From positions 62,001-126,000 of IMG/VR virus record IMGVR_UViG_3300008110_000034: DNA of 64,000 bases; one strand, written 5' to 3'. The stretch's first letter is position 1. Each line of letters starts with the position of its first letter. Shown here piece after piece: positions 8,756-16,721 of this stretch. The notes beneath the pieces are model-generated. The model was not told the DNA's origin. It saw only the letters and a list, made by a program, of their open reading frames with translations, and ran no database searches. The stretch is from a virus. The position numbers were made by a program, and so were the translations under genes.

Positions 8756-9102
8756 AATTGAACTAAACTCTCAACCTTTCTAGAAAGTTTTAATTGTTGA
8801 TATTTGGTTTGATAACTGTTAACTGCCATAAAGTACTGATTTAGAATATCTTCTAAAAACACATTAAGATTTTTGATCTTGATGGGAAGGTCGTTATCAT
8901 CTATAAGCACCACATCTGTATCTTGTTTCAAGTCTATAAGAGTTTTTACAAAAGTTATTAGATCTTTTGATACTTGGAACGTGTGCCCTTGGAAAAAATA
9001 AACTAGATTTTGTTTGAATTCTTGCTTTAAAATTGACTTTTGATTAGCTAAAGTTGTCATATAATTGGCAACTTCATACGCTTTTTGAACTTTGTCGTCC
9101 AT
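8752..9102 (-). CDS. Small conserved phage protein, 116 aa
   Basis: The start is taken at ATG 9102 (MDDKVQKAYEVANYM) because GGAGT lies five to six bases upstream. A longer frame would begin inside the terminator hairpin at 9119-9147. The protein looks helical, with FVKTLIDL and NQYFMAVNSYQTKYQQLK suggesting a C-terminal coiled segment. From memory similar small proteins occur near tail genes of marine T4-like phages, with no known function. First gene of the cassette downstream of the fibre operon terminator; no clear promoter is visible in front of it, so it may depend on read-through. Confidence 0.65.
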   Translation of the reverse strand: MDDKVQKAYEVANYMTTLANQKSILKQEFKQNLVYFFQGHTFQVSKDLITFVKTLIDLKQDTDVVLIDDNDLPIKIKNLNVFLEDILNQYFMAVNSYQTKYQQLKLSRKVESLVQL

Positions 9103-9118
9103 TTTTACTCCAAAAAAA

Positions 9119-9147
9119 TAACTATACTGCCTAAGCAAGTATAGTTA
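9119..9147 (-). terminator. Intrinsic terminator after the fibre operon (bidirectional form)
   Basis: A 9-bp inverted repeat (TAACTATAC/GTATAGTTA) with an 11-nt loop. On the minus strand the stem is followed by a run of T's (ATTTTTTT). On the plus strand it is followed by ATCTTTTTTTT. It lies 33 nt past the stop of the gene at 9180-10235 and ends just before the ribosome site of the next gene. Confidence 0.75.
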
Positions 9148-9179
9148 TCTTTTTTTTAAGCCTTAATCTAAAGTCTTGA

Positions 9180-10235
9180 TTAAGTCATTGTGGATGTAAC
9201 TGTTGGAGCGACAATTGTAACACTGTTAGTTCCGGAAGTTTGAATAGTTCCAACCGGTCTTAATAAAGCACAGTTACTAGCAAATGTTCCGTCAACTTGT
9301 TCATCGTTAGGGCCACCGCCGCCAACTGAAGCATCATTATAAGTGATGATGAATGTCATTCCCGAGTTGTCTGCTGTTTTTTGAGCTGTCATAGTAACAG
9401 AAGCAGTATTGTACGGAGTGTTAGTCGCACCAGTTACAACTGAACCAGCAATAGTAAAGAATGTCTGTGGGCTAGTTGTTAATGTTCTATAATTAACACT
9501 AGTAGTAACTGTACCGCTATACAAACCAGCAGTAGAAACAGTAACAGTATCTCCTCTAAACTCAATTGTTCCAAAATTAAGCAATGCTGTCCAGTAGGTG
9601 TTTTTATTGTTAACTGATCCACCGGTACGACTTGCGCTAAATCTAAAACTTCCGCCTGCATTAAAGAAATGTCTTAGATTAGCAGCGGAGTTAGCTGTTG
9701 TTGACCCTTGATTACCGCTTGCTGGATTAGCAGTACTGCCAGTAACAGTAATAGTATGAACTCTAGTACCATTAAAAGTAGCAGTAGTTGAATTTGAACC
9801 AGCCGCATTTGCTAATGTTGTTAGCGAAAACTGAGCTGGGATCGTTACTGTGTTGTTGATAACTGAAACTATTAAATTAGCCTCAGCTGGTCTAACTAGT
9901 TTGTCTGTTGCAATTTGTCCGGACATGTTGGTATATTGTACTCTAAGCGCATCAGAAATAACAGATGTACTTGTTGGAACAATAAGTTGATTATAGGAAC
10001 CAGCTGGACTACCAGTTGCTCCGGAGCCGTTAGTAATACCCACTCCCTGGTGATTTCTGATTCTTATCAAATCGTTTCGTAGATTTGTAAACTGACTCAA
10101 TCTAATAGTTGATCCTGCCACAACTTGAGAAGAAGCTACTGATTGTCCATAACCAGAATTCCCGCTACCGGTGCCTAAAATAGATGCAACTGAAGATTGA
10201 ATAGCATTATATTGTGCTGCTGTAATTTTTGCCAT
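9180..10235 (-). CDS. Virion structural protein (fibre/baseplate associated)
   Basis: 351 residues starting MAKITAAQYNAIQSSVASIL. The N-terminal ~100 residues look helical and may assemble it (YGQSVASSQ, LRNDLIRIRNHQG). The rest is Gly/Ser/Thr/Asn-rich beta-type sequence typical of phage appendage proteins. From memory, proteins with this start are common next to fibre genes in marine T4-like phages. AAGGA precedes the ATG. It is the last gene before the terminator at 9119-9147. No enzyme motif is seen. Likely a tail or whisker component; the exact site on the virion is unknown. Confidence 0.65.
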   Translation of the reverse strand: MAKITAAQYNAIQSSVASILGTGSGNSGYGQSVASSQVVAGSTIRLSQFTNLRNDLIRIRNHQGVGITNGSGATGSPAGSYNQLIVPTSTSVISDALRVQYTNMSGQIATDKLVRPAEANLIVSVINNTVTIPAQFSLTTLANAAGSNSTTATFNGTRVHTITVTGSTANPASGNQGSTTANSAANLRHFFNAGGSFRFSASRTGGSVNNKNTYWTALLNFGTIEFRGDTVTVSTAGLYSGTVTTSVNYRTLTTSPQTFFTIAGSVVTGATNTPYNTASVTMTAQKTADNSGMTFIITYNDASVGGGGPNDEQVDGTFASNCALLRPVGTIQTSGTNSVTIVAPTVTSTMT

Positions 10236-10247
10236 TTTTTCAATTCC

Positions 10248-11741
10248 TTATAAAATAACTGCTTCGACTAATTTGACACCAGAATCATTGTTTGATTCTA
10301 GGGCAATAGCGAAAATATTAAAAATTCCCTTGCTAATAGTGTTACCTACCGCAACTCTTTCGGCACAACCATCGTTGGCCGCAATTAATCGGTCACCTTT
10401 GTTTACTGGACCAACCACTTTTACTGGCACTCTTCCTTTTAAAGCAATGTATGTGCCGCCTTCTAGTGTACTGTTCATCATATAAGCAGGGTTTCCACTT
10501 ACTACACCTAGTGCTCTGTCACCACTTTGTGATGCAGTCACTTCAGCGTCACCGCCTACAGTAACTACGGTTCCTACAATGTAGTCACTGTCAGCTAGAT
10601 ATTTTTCTGCTAAGTCAGCAAATTGTGCTTGTAAAGCAATACCTGTAAAATATTCGCCTTTGATTGAGCCTGGAGGTATAGTAGTACCATCTATTACTTC
10701 TGAAGTATCGGTTCTACAAACAATCGTTCCGGAAGTGCCGGTAATATCAGCTGCTGCATAACTGCCGCCGGCTTCTCTTAAAGTATTAGATTGTGTAGCA
10801 GTACCATTAAATTGTGTAGCATATACTACAGCATACTTTGCTCCAGGGTCACCAATATCGTACGTATTTCCAACATCGGGCATAATTTTAGTTGGAAATA
10901 TCTGCATAAGTTTTGCATTACCTACACCTAATGTTAAACTTGAGCCAGTAGCTCTTACTGTAGGATCCGACCCTTGCATTAAACATTCAAGTTTAGGAGT
11001 CGAAGTTCCTACAGTAAAACCAGAATTAGAAAATGATGCTACGCTAGTAAACGCTGCATTTACACCGGATTTAGTAACATAATCTGAAGATGGGATTCCA
11101 CCTAACTGATCAGCATCAGATGCTACTCCGTGATACTTATATCCTGCATCGGCACTTAGCGTGAGTCCTGTTTTGATTTCAGTAAAGTATTCTAATTCAG
11201 TAGGTTTATCTGGTTCCGATAATACAAAATCGGCCGAAGAACTTACTGTAAATACTCCAATATCTTCTACGATACCTGCAATAATATATCTTAGAGTATT
11301 GTCATCTGCTGTAACTTCAAGTGCCTTCATTTGAATAGTGCCTTGTCCGGCAATACCCTGTGGCCCAATTAGAACTTTTTCTGTTCCGTTCCAAACATAT
11401 AACAAGTCGTTGTCTGTATCAAACCAAAAATCGCCTGCTACTAATCCCGATGGTTCTTGACCACTAGCAATAGAGCCGCCAGCGACTTTAAATCGTGTAC
11501 CGTCAAAGTAATTAAGTTTTTTAGTGCTAGAATTATACCAAAGTTGTCCGGCAATTTTTCGAGGTGGCTCAGTTCCGCCTGCAAAATTTTCTAGCAAATG
11601 TACAAAGTTTTCATTCTGCACTTCTCCGTATCCGGCATAGTTTTTTCCAACTAACTTGATATCTAAAGTGCTATCAACAGTGCCATCTTCTACGATTATT
11701 GGATCGAAAGCGCCACTGTATCTATCAATTGTGTACGGCAT
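10248..11741 (-). CDS. Tail fibre-like protein with shared N-terminal module
   Basis: 497 residues. The N-terminus (residues ~15-90) contains DGTVDSTLDIKLVGKNYAGY, HLLENFAGG, GQLWYNSS and YFDGTRFKVAGG. A second, related WF/W-type unit follows (GDFWFDTDNDLLYVWNG). This same pair of units opens the next two upstream genes, so it is probably a docking domain that fixes fibres to a common site. The middle is beta-rich. The C-terminus (DLAEKYLADSDYIVGTVVTV, then GRVPVKVVGPVNKGDRLI) matches a C-terminal domain I recall from many marine phage fibres. AAGGGG precedes the ATG, with a late-type box further up. Likely a receptor-binding or decoration fibre. Confidence 0.75.
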   Translation of the reverse strand: MPYTIDRYSGAFDPIIVEDGTVDSTLDIKLVGKNYAGYGEVQNENFVHLLENFAGGTEPPRKIAGQLWYNSSTKKLNYFDGTRFKVAGGSIASGQEPSGLVAGDFWFDTDNDLLYVWNGTEKVLIGPQGIAGQGTIQMKALEVTADDNTLRYIIAGIVEDIGVFTVSSSADFVLSEPDKPTELEYFTEIKTGLTLSADAGYKYHGVASDADQLGGIPSSDYVTKSGVNAAFTSVASFSNSGFTVGTSTPKLECLMQGSDPTVRATGSSLTLGVGNAKLMQIFPTKIMPDVGNTYDIGDPGAKYAVVYATQFNGTATQSNTLREAGGSYAAADITGTSGTIVCRTDTSEVIDGTTIPPGSIKGEYFTGIALQAQFADLAEKYLADSDYIVGTVVTVGGDAEVTASQSGDRALGVVSGNPAYMMNSTLEGGTYIALKGRVPVKVVGPVNKGDRLIAANDGCAERVAVGNTISKGIFNIFAIALESNNDSGVKLVEAVIL

Positions 11742-11762
11742 TAATTACCCCTTTATTCAAAA

Positions 11763-11770
11763 TATTTATC
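11763..11770 (-). promoter_or_regulatory. Late promoter box GATAAATA
   Basis: Minus-strand GATAAATA (7 of 8 to T4 TATAAATA) in the 30-bp gap between two fibre genes. T4 spacing puts the start at about 11757, giving a 15-nt leader that carries AAAGGGG before ATG 11741. Confidence 0.65.
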
Positions 11771-11771
11771 A

Positions 11772-13691
11772 TCAAACGCTACTTGTTAGGTTAGTTACAA
11801 AGGACCAAGCATGTTTTTCGGCAGTTCCTACGACTGAAAATGATCCTTGATCTGTGCCCAGATTACTGTAGGTAAATGAGCTTGGGCCAGTTACTGTAAT
11901 ACTTGTTAAGGCACTAAATGTAGTGTCTGTTGAACAAACAATATCAATTACATTTCCAGTGCTGTATCCATGAGGACTACCAACTGTAATTGTTGCTAAA
12001 TTTGTCGCTCTAGCAGCAGTCGATAATGCAACTGTTGCAGAAGCAGTAACTTGAAATTTCTTTAAAAATCTAGATACAGGATTAATATTATCATCTAAAG
12101 TGCAGTGTACTCTAGCTACAGCACCGACTCGAAATTCATCTTCGGGATAAATGTCATGACAGACTAATGCAATACTGTCATCAGTTGGTGCCGGTAAATC
12201 TGTAATATCTAATGAAAACCCTACAGGTCTAGTATCAACATAAGATCTGTTTGCTGCATCAGTTTGACTTACTGGAGCTGTTACATTCTTAATTAAACTA
12301 GAATTAACATCAACTGATCCTGATCCATTTGGACTAATAATAATATTGCCGTTTGTATCTGTAGAACTTACAGTATTTCCGTTAATGTTTATATTATCAA
12401 TGTTAAGTTGTGCTAGAGTTCCTAAAGAAGTTAAACTTGAACTAACTACAGATGGGCCTAATGTGGTAGAACTTAAAATTAAAGAATTGTCAATTCTGTA
12501 TTCTGTTCCGGTAGGAATATTAATAGTTTGAGATAGTTCCCAAGCATCATTTGACAAGTTGTATAATATAGTTTTGTCTGTTGCTCCGACTAAAATTATT
12601 CCGCCACCGTCGGCACTTAAATCAGTCTGAGCAGTACTATCGCCCAATGCAGGACGATTCAATTCAATATTTTTATCTTCTGAAGTGATAACTGTAGTAT
12701 TCATTGTAACAGTTTCACCTTCGACAATTAAGTCGCCTGTAATTCTTGCATCACCGGTTACATCAAGATTATATTCTGGGTATTCGTTAAAGATACCAAC
12801 TCGACCTTCTAATGTTTCAATTTTTAAAGCAGATATCGGGCCACCGCCCCGTAATGCTTTAATACTAAACCCTTGATTGATCGCATTACTAGAGATTTCA
12901 AATATTGTATCATCTACATATATTTGGCTTTCGTCTGCTTCTCCTAACTTTAAAGGAGTAGAGTTTTGAATAGTTATTGTACCTATTGTCCCAGTGTCTT
13001 GATAGGTTGTCATAAAATTAGACACGGATCTAACTGTACCATTTTCATCAACTAAATTTTCTGCTGCTGAAGCAGTTACATAAAACTTAGGAGAAATAGT
13101 TCCAGGATTGAACCCTTTTCTAATTGTATTTGAAATACCGTTAGTGGAAGGATATCCAGGTATAATTTTCTTTGGTGTGAATTCTGAAGTGTCTTTACTA
13201 AAAATTCCTAATAATATTTGTGCGCACCAGAGATAAACTAAAGTTCTACTTGTTTCAGTTGTATCTAAAATTGTTTCAACTGTAAATCCTGAAAGACCTT
13301 GACTACTTTTATATACTGGTCCAGCTAATACTAAATCTGACCCATCATAAAAATACATTTGATTATCAGTTGGGTTAATCCAAATGTCGCCTTGAGCTAG
13401 TGCAGGTTGTGTAGAACTGACTGTTGAACCGCCAGCTGCTTTAAATCTAGAACCATCATATACTTTTAATTTGTTTACGCTAGTATCGAACCACAACTGT
13501 CCTGTTATTTTGTTCGATGGTTCAGTAGTAGATGCAAAATTTTCTAATAGTTTTAAAAAATTCTCATTGATATATTCACCGTAGCCGGAAACATTTTTAC
13601 CAATTAAGGTAAGATCTGTAGTTTGATCAATGGTTCCATCTATAATTTGAGTAATCTCTACATTTTCTGTGTTATTAATTTTATAGGTCAT
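11772..13691 (-). CDS. Tail fibre-like protein with shared N-terminal module
   Basis: 639 residues. The N-terminal module matches its neighbours: DGTIDQTTDLTLIGKN, NENFLKLLENFAS, GQLWFDTSVNKLKVYDG, then GDIWINPTDNQMYFYDG. The middle has fibre-type blocks seen elsewhere in the window (GDARITGDLIVEGETVTMNT, repeated in style by the plus-strand protein at 56453). The C-terminal ~90 residues (HGYSTGNVIDIVCSTDTTF, FTYSNLGT) match a beta unit that also occurs in the giant plus-strand fibre. It overlaps the upstream collar-domain gene by 4 nt. The function is presumably receptor binding or fibre shaft; no enzymatic motif was seen. Confidence 0.75.
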   Translation of the reverse strand: MTYKINNTENVEITQIIDGTIDQTTDLTLIGKNVSGYGEYINENFLKLLENFASTTEPSNKITGQLWFDTSVNKLKVYDGSRFKAAGGSTVSSTQPALAQGDIWINPTDNQMYFYDGSDLVLAGPVYKSSQGLSGFTVETILDTTETSRTLVYLWCAQILLGIFSKDTSEFTPKKIIPGYPSTNGISNTIRKGFNPGTISPKFYVTASAAENLVDENGTVRSVSNFMTTYQDTGTIGTITIQNSTPLKLGEADESQIYVDDTIFEISSNAINQGFSIKALRGGGPISALKIETLEGRVGIFNEYPEYNLDVTGDARITGDLIVEGETVTMNTTVITSEDKNIELNRPALGDSTAQTDLSADGGGIILVGATDKTILYNLSNDAWELSQTINIPTGTEYRIDNSLILSSTTLGPSVVSSSLTSLGTLAQLNIDNININGNTVSSTDTNGNIIISPNGSGSVDVNSSLIKNVTAPVSQTDAANRSYVDTRPVGFSLDITDLPAPTDDSIALVCHDIYPEDEFRVGAVARVHCTLDDNINPVSRFLKKFQVTASATVALSTAARATNLATITVGSPHGYSTGNVIDIVCSTDTTFSALTSITVTGPSSFTYSNLGTDQGSFSVVGTAEKHAWSFVTNLTSSV

Positions 13692-16036
13692 GCAATTACC
13701 CCAGTAAAGATTATGTAGTTAATTGTTGTAAATGGGTTAGTGACATCAATTGGTTGTCCTAACGAGCCTGTTGTGTCAATTCCGCCACTGTTTGTTAAGT
13801 ATTGTGCTTGCAAAGGTGCAGTGCCTCCTAATCCCGATATCGCATCAAGATCCGGTGGAGTTCCAGCAACTTGTCTTACAGCATAATATTGATTTCCTGC
13901 ACCACCTTTTAGATTGTGGCTATGCTGTGGAAGTTGGCTTACAGCTATCGAAACCTCCGGATTACCACTTGATTTTCCAATAGTTGTACTAAACGGAGTT
14001 TCGACACTACCATCAATGATAGGTCTAGCTCCAGAAAATCCTGTTATTGGTAACGTTACTGTTACAAATATTACTGCCGGTGACACCGGAGTTGGTAATG
14101 AAGGTATACCTGATCCAACAACAAGTGCCCCGGTAAATGTACCTTCAGTGAACTCTGTTCCTTTGGCATTAAGAACTACCGATGTTACCTGTCCAAGAGA
14201 ATTTACTATCACATCAACAGTTAATCCTACGCCGTCTCCGCCGCTAATTTGAACATTAGTATAAGTTGTTGATACTGCTGCGTAACCATCGCCCGGATCG
14301 TCTATCACAAAATCAAACTGAGTAGATCTAGTAATAAAGGTCTGATTGTCCATACTATCTCTACCTAGTGCGAATCTTCCTCGCATATCCGGTAAGGCAA
14401 ATGTATTGATACCAATTAAAAGAGTTTGTTCTTTATATTTGTATCCAATGACTGCAAATAAATCAGGATAAGCACCAATGGTTATCTCGCTACCGTCGCA
14501 AAATAAATATCCGCTTGGAGGAGTTTCTCCAGCATATGGTAGAATAGTTCCGGCTGGTATAATAGGAACATTGTTTAGAAGATTTGCTTTAGTTACTTTT
14601 CTTAAACCCGTATTAGGTCTGTGTATTAATAGTTCATCAGTAAACTCGGAACTAAAAATTTCAGTTTTATTTGTTACAAGGTTTTGGCTTAATGTTGCTT
14701 GGAATTGTACATTCCCTCCAACAGTCTCGCCATTAAACGCAATAGCAGGAGCTGAAATATCCCCTGTGATACTAAAGTTAGTAGTACCAACTAACCTAAT
14801 AGCCGAAGTTGCTGTTCCAGTTAAACTACCGGTCACGGGACCTATAAATTCTCCTGAATATACTTTATCAGCATAGACATTCCTCCATGCTTTTCCGCCA
14901 GATACTGACGGATTAGTTCCTAAATCATAAGAACTATCTAAGTTTGGTATAATACTATTTGAGGTAATTTGCCCAGCAACACTAAGATTTTCTCCTACTG
15001 TTACTGATTTTTCTACGCTTATGCCGCCAGCGGTTGCAATAGATAATGCGCCCGTTCCTGATACAGTTAAGCTATTACTAATCTTAGCTGATCCTGTTAC
15101 ATCTAATTCTGTATCAGGAGATAAATTATTAATTCCAACTCTAGGACCTGTTGCTAAAATTCTTAATGCAACTGAATCTGTTCCGCCGTTATTAACTACA
15201 AAGTCAATACTTGATCCAGATGTTTTGTGATATATCTTTGCTGATCCAGCAGTATCTGTACTAATAGATGTAGATGCATTTGCTCCTACACTAATGCCTC
15301 CATCATTTCTAACAGAAAAAGAATAGTTAGTATAGGATGCTACATCTGACCGCAAAAAATTCGCCGCTGGTATAATCTTATTAGATACTACTAGCCCGTC
15401 AGCTGCTTCCGCTGTTCCCCAAAGTTTATTAGTTTCAGTGTTATCGTTAAAGTTTAAAGCAGAAACATTAATACCTTGTTTTATTTCTGTAAACCCAAGA
15501 ATTGCTGCCTTAGGTGAAAATCTATCTTTACTAATGATTGCTACACGATTACCGTTTGAAAACATTGTAACAACATTATAATCTTGGCCATCTTTACCTG
15601 TTATTGTTTCGCCTTCAGCACCAGTCTTATTGACTTCGTTAAAGTTTGGTCCTATTAATGCCCAAGATGAACCGTTGTATAGGTACAACTGTTGATTTTC
15701 AGTATCAACCCATAAATCGCCTGGACGTCCTGAGGTCGGAGTTGCGCTTGCTCTAAAAATATTTCCAGCAGGAACAAAATTTTCTCCATCAAAAACTTGT
15801 AATTGTTGGGTGCTAGGACTTGCATCAAACCAAAGTTGTCCGGTAACTGGGTTTTCTGGCTGGGCGTTGCTGGCAAAATTTTCTAATAAGTGTAAGAAGT
15901 TTTCAGCTATGTCAACACCGTAAGAGGTAGTATTCCTTCCGGTAAATTTTATACTAGTGGAGTTATCCCCAATCTGGTCTTGTACCTGTATTGGTTCCTT
16001 GTTAGTATCAGTGTAATTAACTAGGTAGTATCCCAT
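13688..16036 (-). CDS. Short tail fibre-like protein with split phage tail collar domain
   Basis: 782 residues from ATG 16036, chosen over an in-frame GTG at 16048 because GAGGTG lies just before it. The N-terminal module is shared with the next two genes (GDNSTSIKFTGRN, HLLENFASN, GQLWFDAS). Residues ~494-565 are a tail collar domain (ILPYAGETPPSGYLFCDG, LPDMRGRFALGRDSM). The second half of the domain follows at ~690-782 and contains QLPQHSHN, an HxH like the metal-binding histidines of T4 gp12. Between the halves, residues ~569-690 are an inserted Gly-rich beta module (DDPGDGYAAVSTTY, GQVTSVVLNAKGTEF). By analogy with gp12, it likely contacts the host surface. It is separated by one base from the upstream stop. 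Confidence 0.8.
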   Translation of the reverse strand: MGYYLVNYTDTNKEPIQVQDQIGDNSTSIKFTGRNTTSYGVDIAENFLHLLENFASNAQPENPVTGQLWFDASPSTQQLQVFDGENFVPAGNIFRASATPTSGRPGDLWVDTENQQLYLYNGSSWALIGPNFNEVNKTGAEGETITGKDGQDYNVVTMFSNGNRVAIISKDRFSPKAAILGFTEIKQGINVSALNFNDNTETNKLWGTAEAADGLVVSNKIIPAANFLRSDVASYTNYSFSVRNDGGISVGANASTSISTDTAGSAKIYHKTSGSSIDFVVNNGGTDSVALRILATGPRVGINNLSPDTELDVTGSAKISNSLTVSGTGALSIATAGGISVEKSVTVGENLSVAGQITSNSIIPNLDSSYDLGTNPSVSGGKAWRNVYADKVYSGEFIGPVTGSLTGTATSAIRLVGTTNFSITGDISAPAIAFNGETVGGNVQFQATLSQNLVTNKTEIFSSEFTDELLIHRPNTGLRKVTKANLLNNVPIIPAGTILPYAGETPPSGYLFCDGSEITIGAYPDLFAVIGYKYKEQTLLIGINTFALPDMRGRFALGRDSMDNQTFITRSTQFDFVIDDPGDGYAAVSTTYTNVQISGGDGVGLTVDVIVNSLGQVTSVVLNAKGTEFTEGTFTGALVVGSGIPSLPTPVSPAVIFVTVTLPITGFSGARPIIDGSVETPFSTTIGKSSGNPEVSIAVSQLPQHSHNLKGGAGNQYYAVRQVAGTPPDLDAISGLGGTAPLQAQYLTNSGGIDTTGSLGQPIDVTNPFTTINYIIFTGVIA

Positions 16037-16037
16037 A

Positions 16038-16646
16038 TTACACCTCACTTAAACCAGTTAGACTTTGAATTCTAACGGTGTAGTCTACTTGAATTACCCT
16101 ATTCAGTGATTTCTGTACGGGATGGAATATTACGTGAGTTAACAATCTTCCAGTACCTGTTGCACTGTACGCTCTAAGACCAAGTTCATCAAAAACGAAA
16201 TCTCCGTTATTATTCGACGTATTATCAAATGCTTCTTGTCCGGCTGGCTCACCGTAATCTAAAAAACAAGTTACAAAAACATCTGTATAATTAGTTCCTG
16301 TAACATGTCTAGTCTCGACCCTATTTCTCGTAGGGTCTATATTTGTTCTTTGTCTATCGTTAACGACTTTAGAGAATTTTTCATTATACAAAGTTGCATT
16401 AGTGCCTGTTGAATTTGGTGTCAAATATGTAATAATTCCGGTAGGATCAATTGTAGTTCCCCCGTTACCAAATACCATTTCTTGTATAAATCCTTGCCCT
16501 TCGTTCGCAATACTTTCAGCAAGGGCAATGCTAATGTTTTCATAATGAATAGCATTTCTTTTATTCACAACGATTTCGCCCGTGTCTGGGTGCCATATTT
16601 TTATATGGCCTTCTATATGTAATCCTGAATGATCTTTACCTTGCAT
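16038..16646 (-). CDS. Conserved virion structural protein, 202 aa
   Basis: Starts MQGKDHSGLHIEGHIKIWHP. Blocks such as NKRNAIHYENISIALAESIA, FGNGGTTIDPTGIITYL, VTCFLDYGEPAGQEAFDN and VIFHPVQKSLNRVIQVDYTV are, from memory, well conserved in marine T4-like phages, always beside baseplate and fibre genes. No known T4 counterpart can be named. A late-type box with a 14-nt leader lies upstream. It probably links fibres to the baseplate. Good confidence as a gene, low for function. Confidence 0.7.
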   Translation of the reverse strand: MQGKDHSGLHIEGHIKIWHPDTGEIVVNKRNAIHYENISIALAESIANEGQGFIQEMVFGNGGTTIDPTGIITYLTPNSTGTNATLYNEKFSKVVNDRQRTNIDPTRNRVETRHVTGTNYTDVFVTCFLDYGEPAGQEAFDNTSNNNGDFVFDELGLRAYSATGTGRLLTHVIFHPVQKSLNRVIQVDYTVRIQSLTGLSEV

Positions 16647-16665
16647 AATAATCTCGCTAATAAAT

Positions 16666-16673
16666 TATTTATC
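16666..16673 (-). promoter_or_regulatory. Late promoter box GATAAATA
   Basis: Minus-strand GATAAATA, 7 of 8 to the T4 late consensus, 20 nt upstream of ATG 16646. The predicted start is near 16660. It opens the fibre operon separately from the giant baseplate gene. Confidence 0.65.
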
Positions 16674-16695
16674 AACACGCATAATACACTATTTT

Positions 16696-16713
16696 AATAA
16701 CATATCTGTTATT
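16696..16713 (-). terminator. Weak hairpin after the giant gene
   Basis: A 7-bp inverted repeat (AATAACA/TGTTATT) with a 4-nt loop, 9 nt past the stop of the 4,599-residue gene. On the minus strand it is followed by AAAATAG rather than a T run, so termination would be weak. It may only protect the 3' end. Confidence 0.3.
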
Positions 16714-16721
16714 TTTTAAGA

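Noticed and set aside
9118-9160. Sigma70-like TATACT/TATAGT inside the terminator as promoter for the left cassette
   Set aside because: The -10-like bases are the arms of the terminator stem and no acceptable -35 lies at 16-18 nt.
13750-15230. Several 70-130-codon plus-strand frames inside the fibre genes
   Set aside because: They are antisense to well-supported fibre frames, lack ribosome sites and show no recognisable domains. The same holds for the minus-strand frames at 57490-63964.
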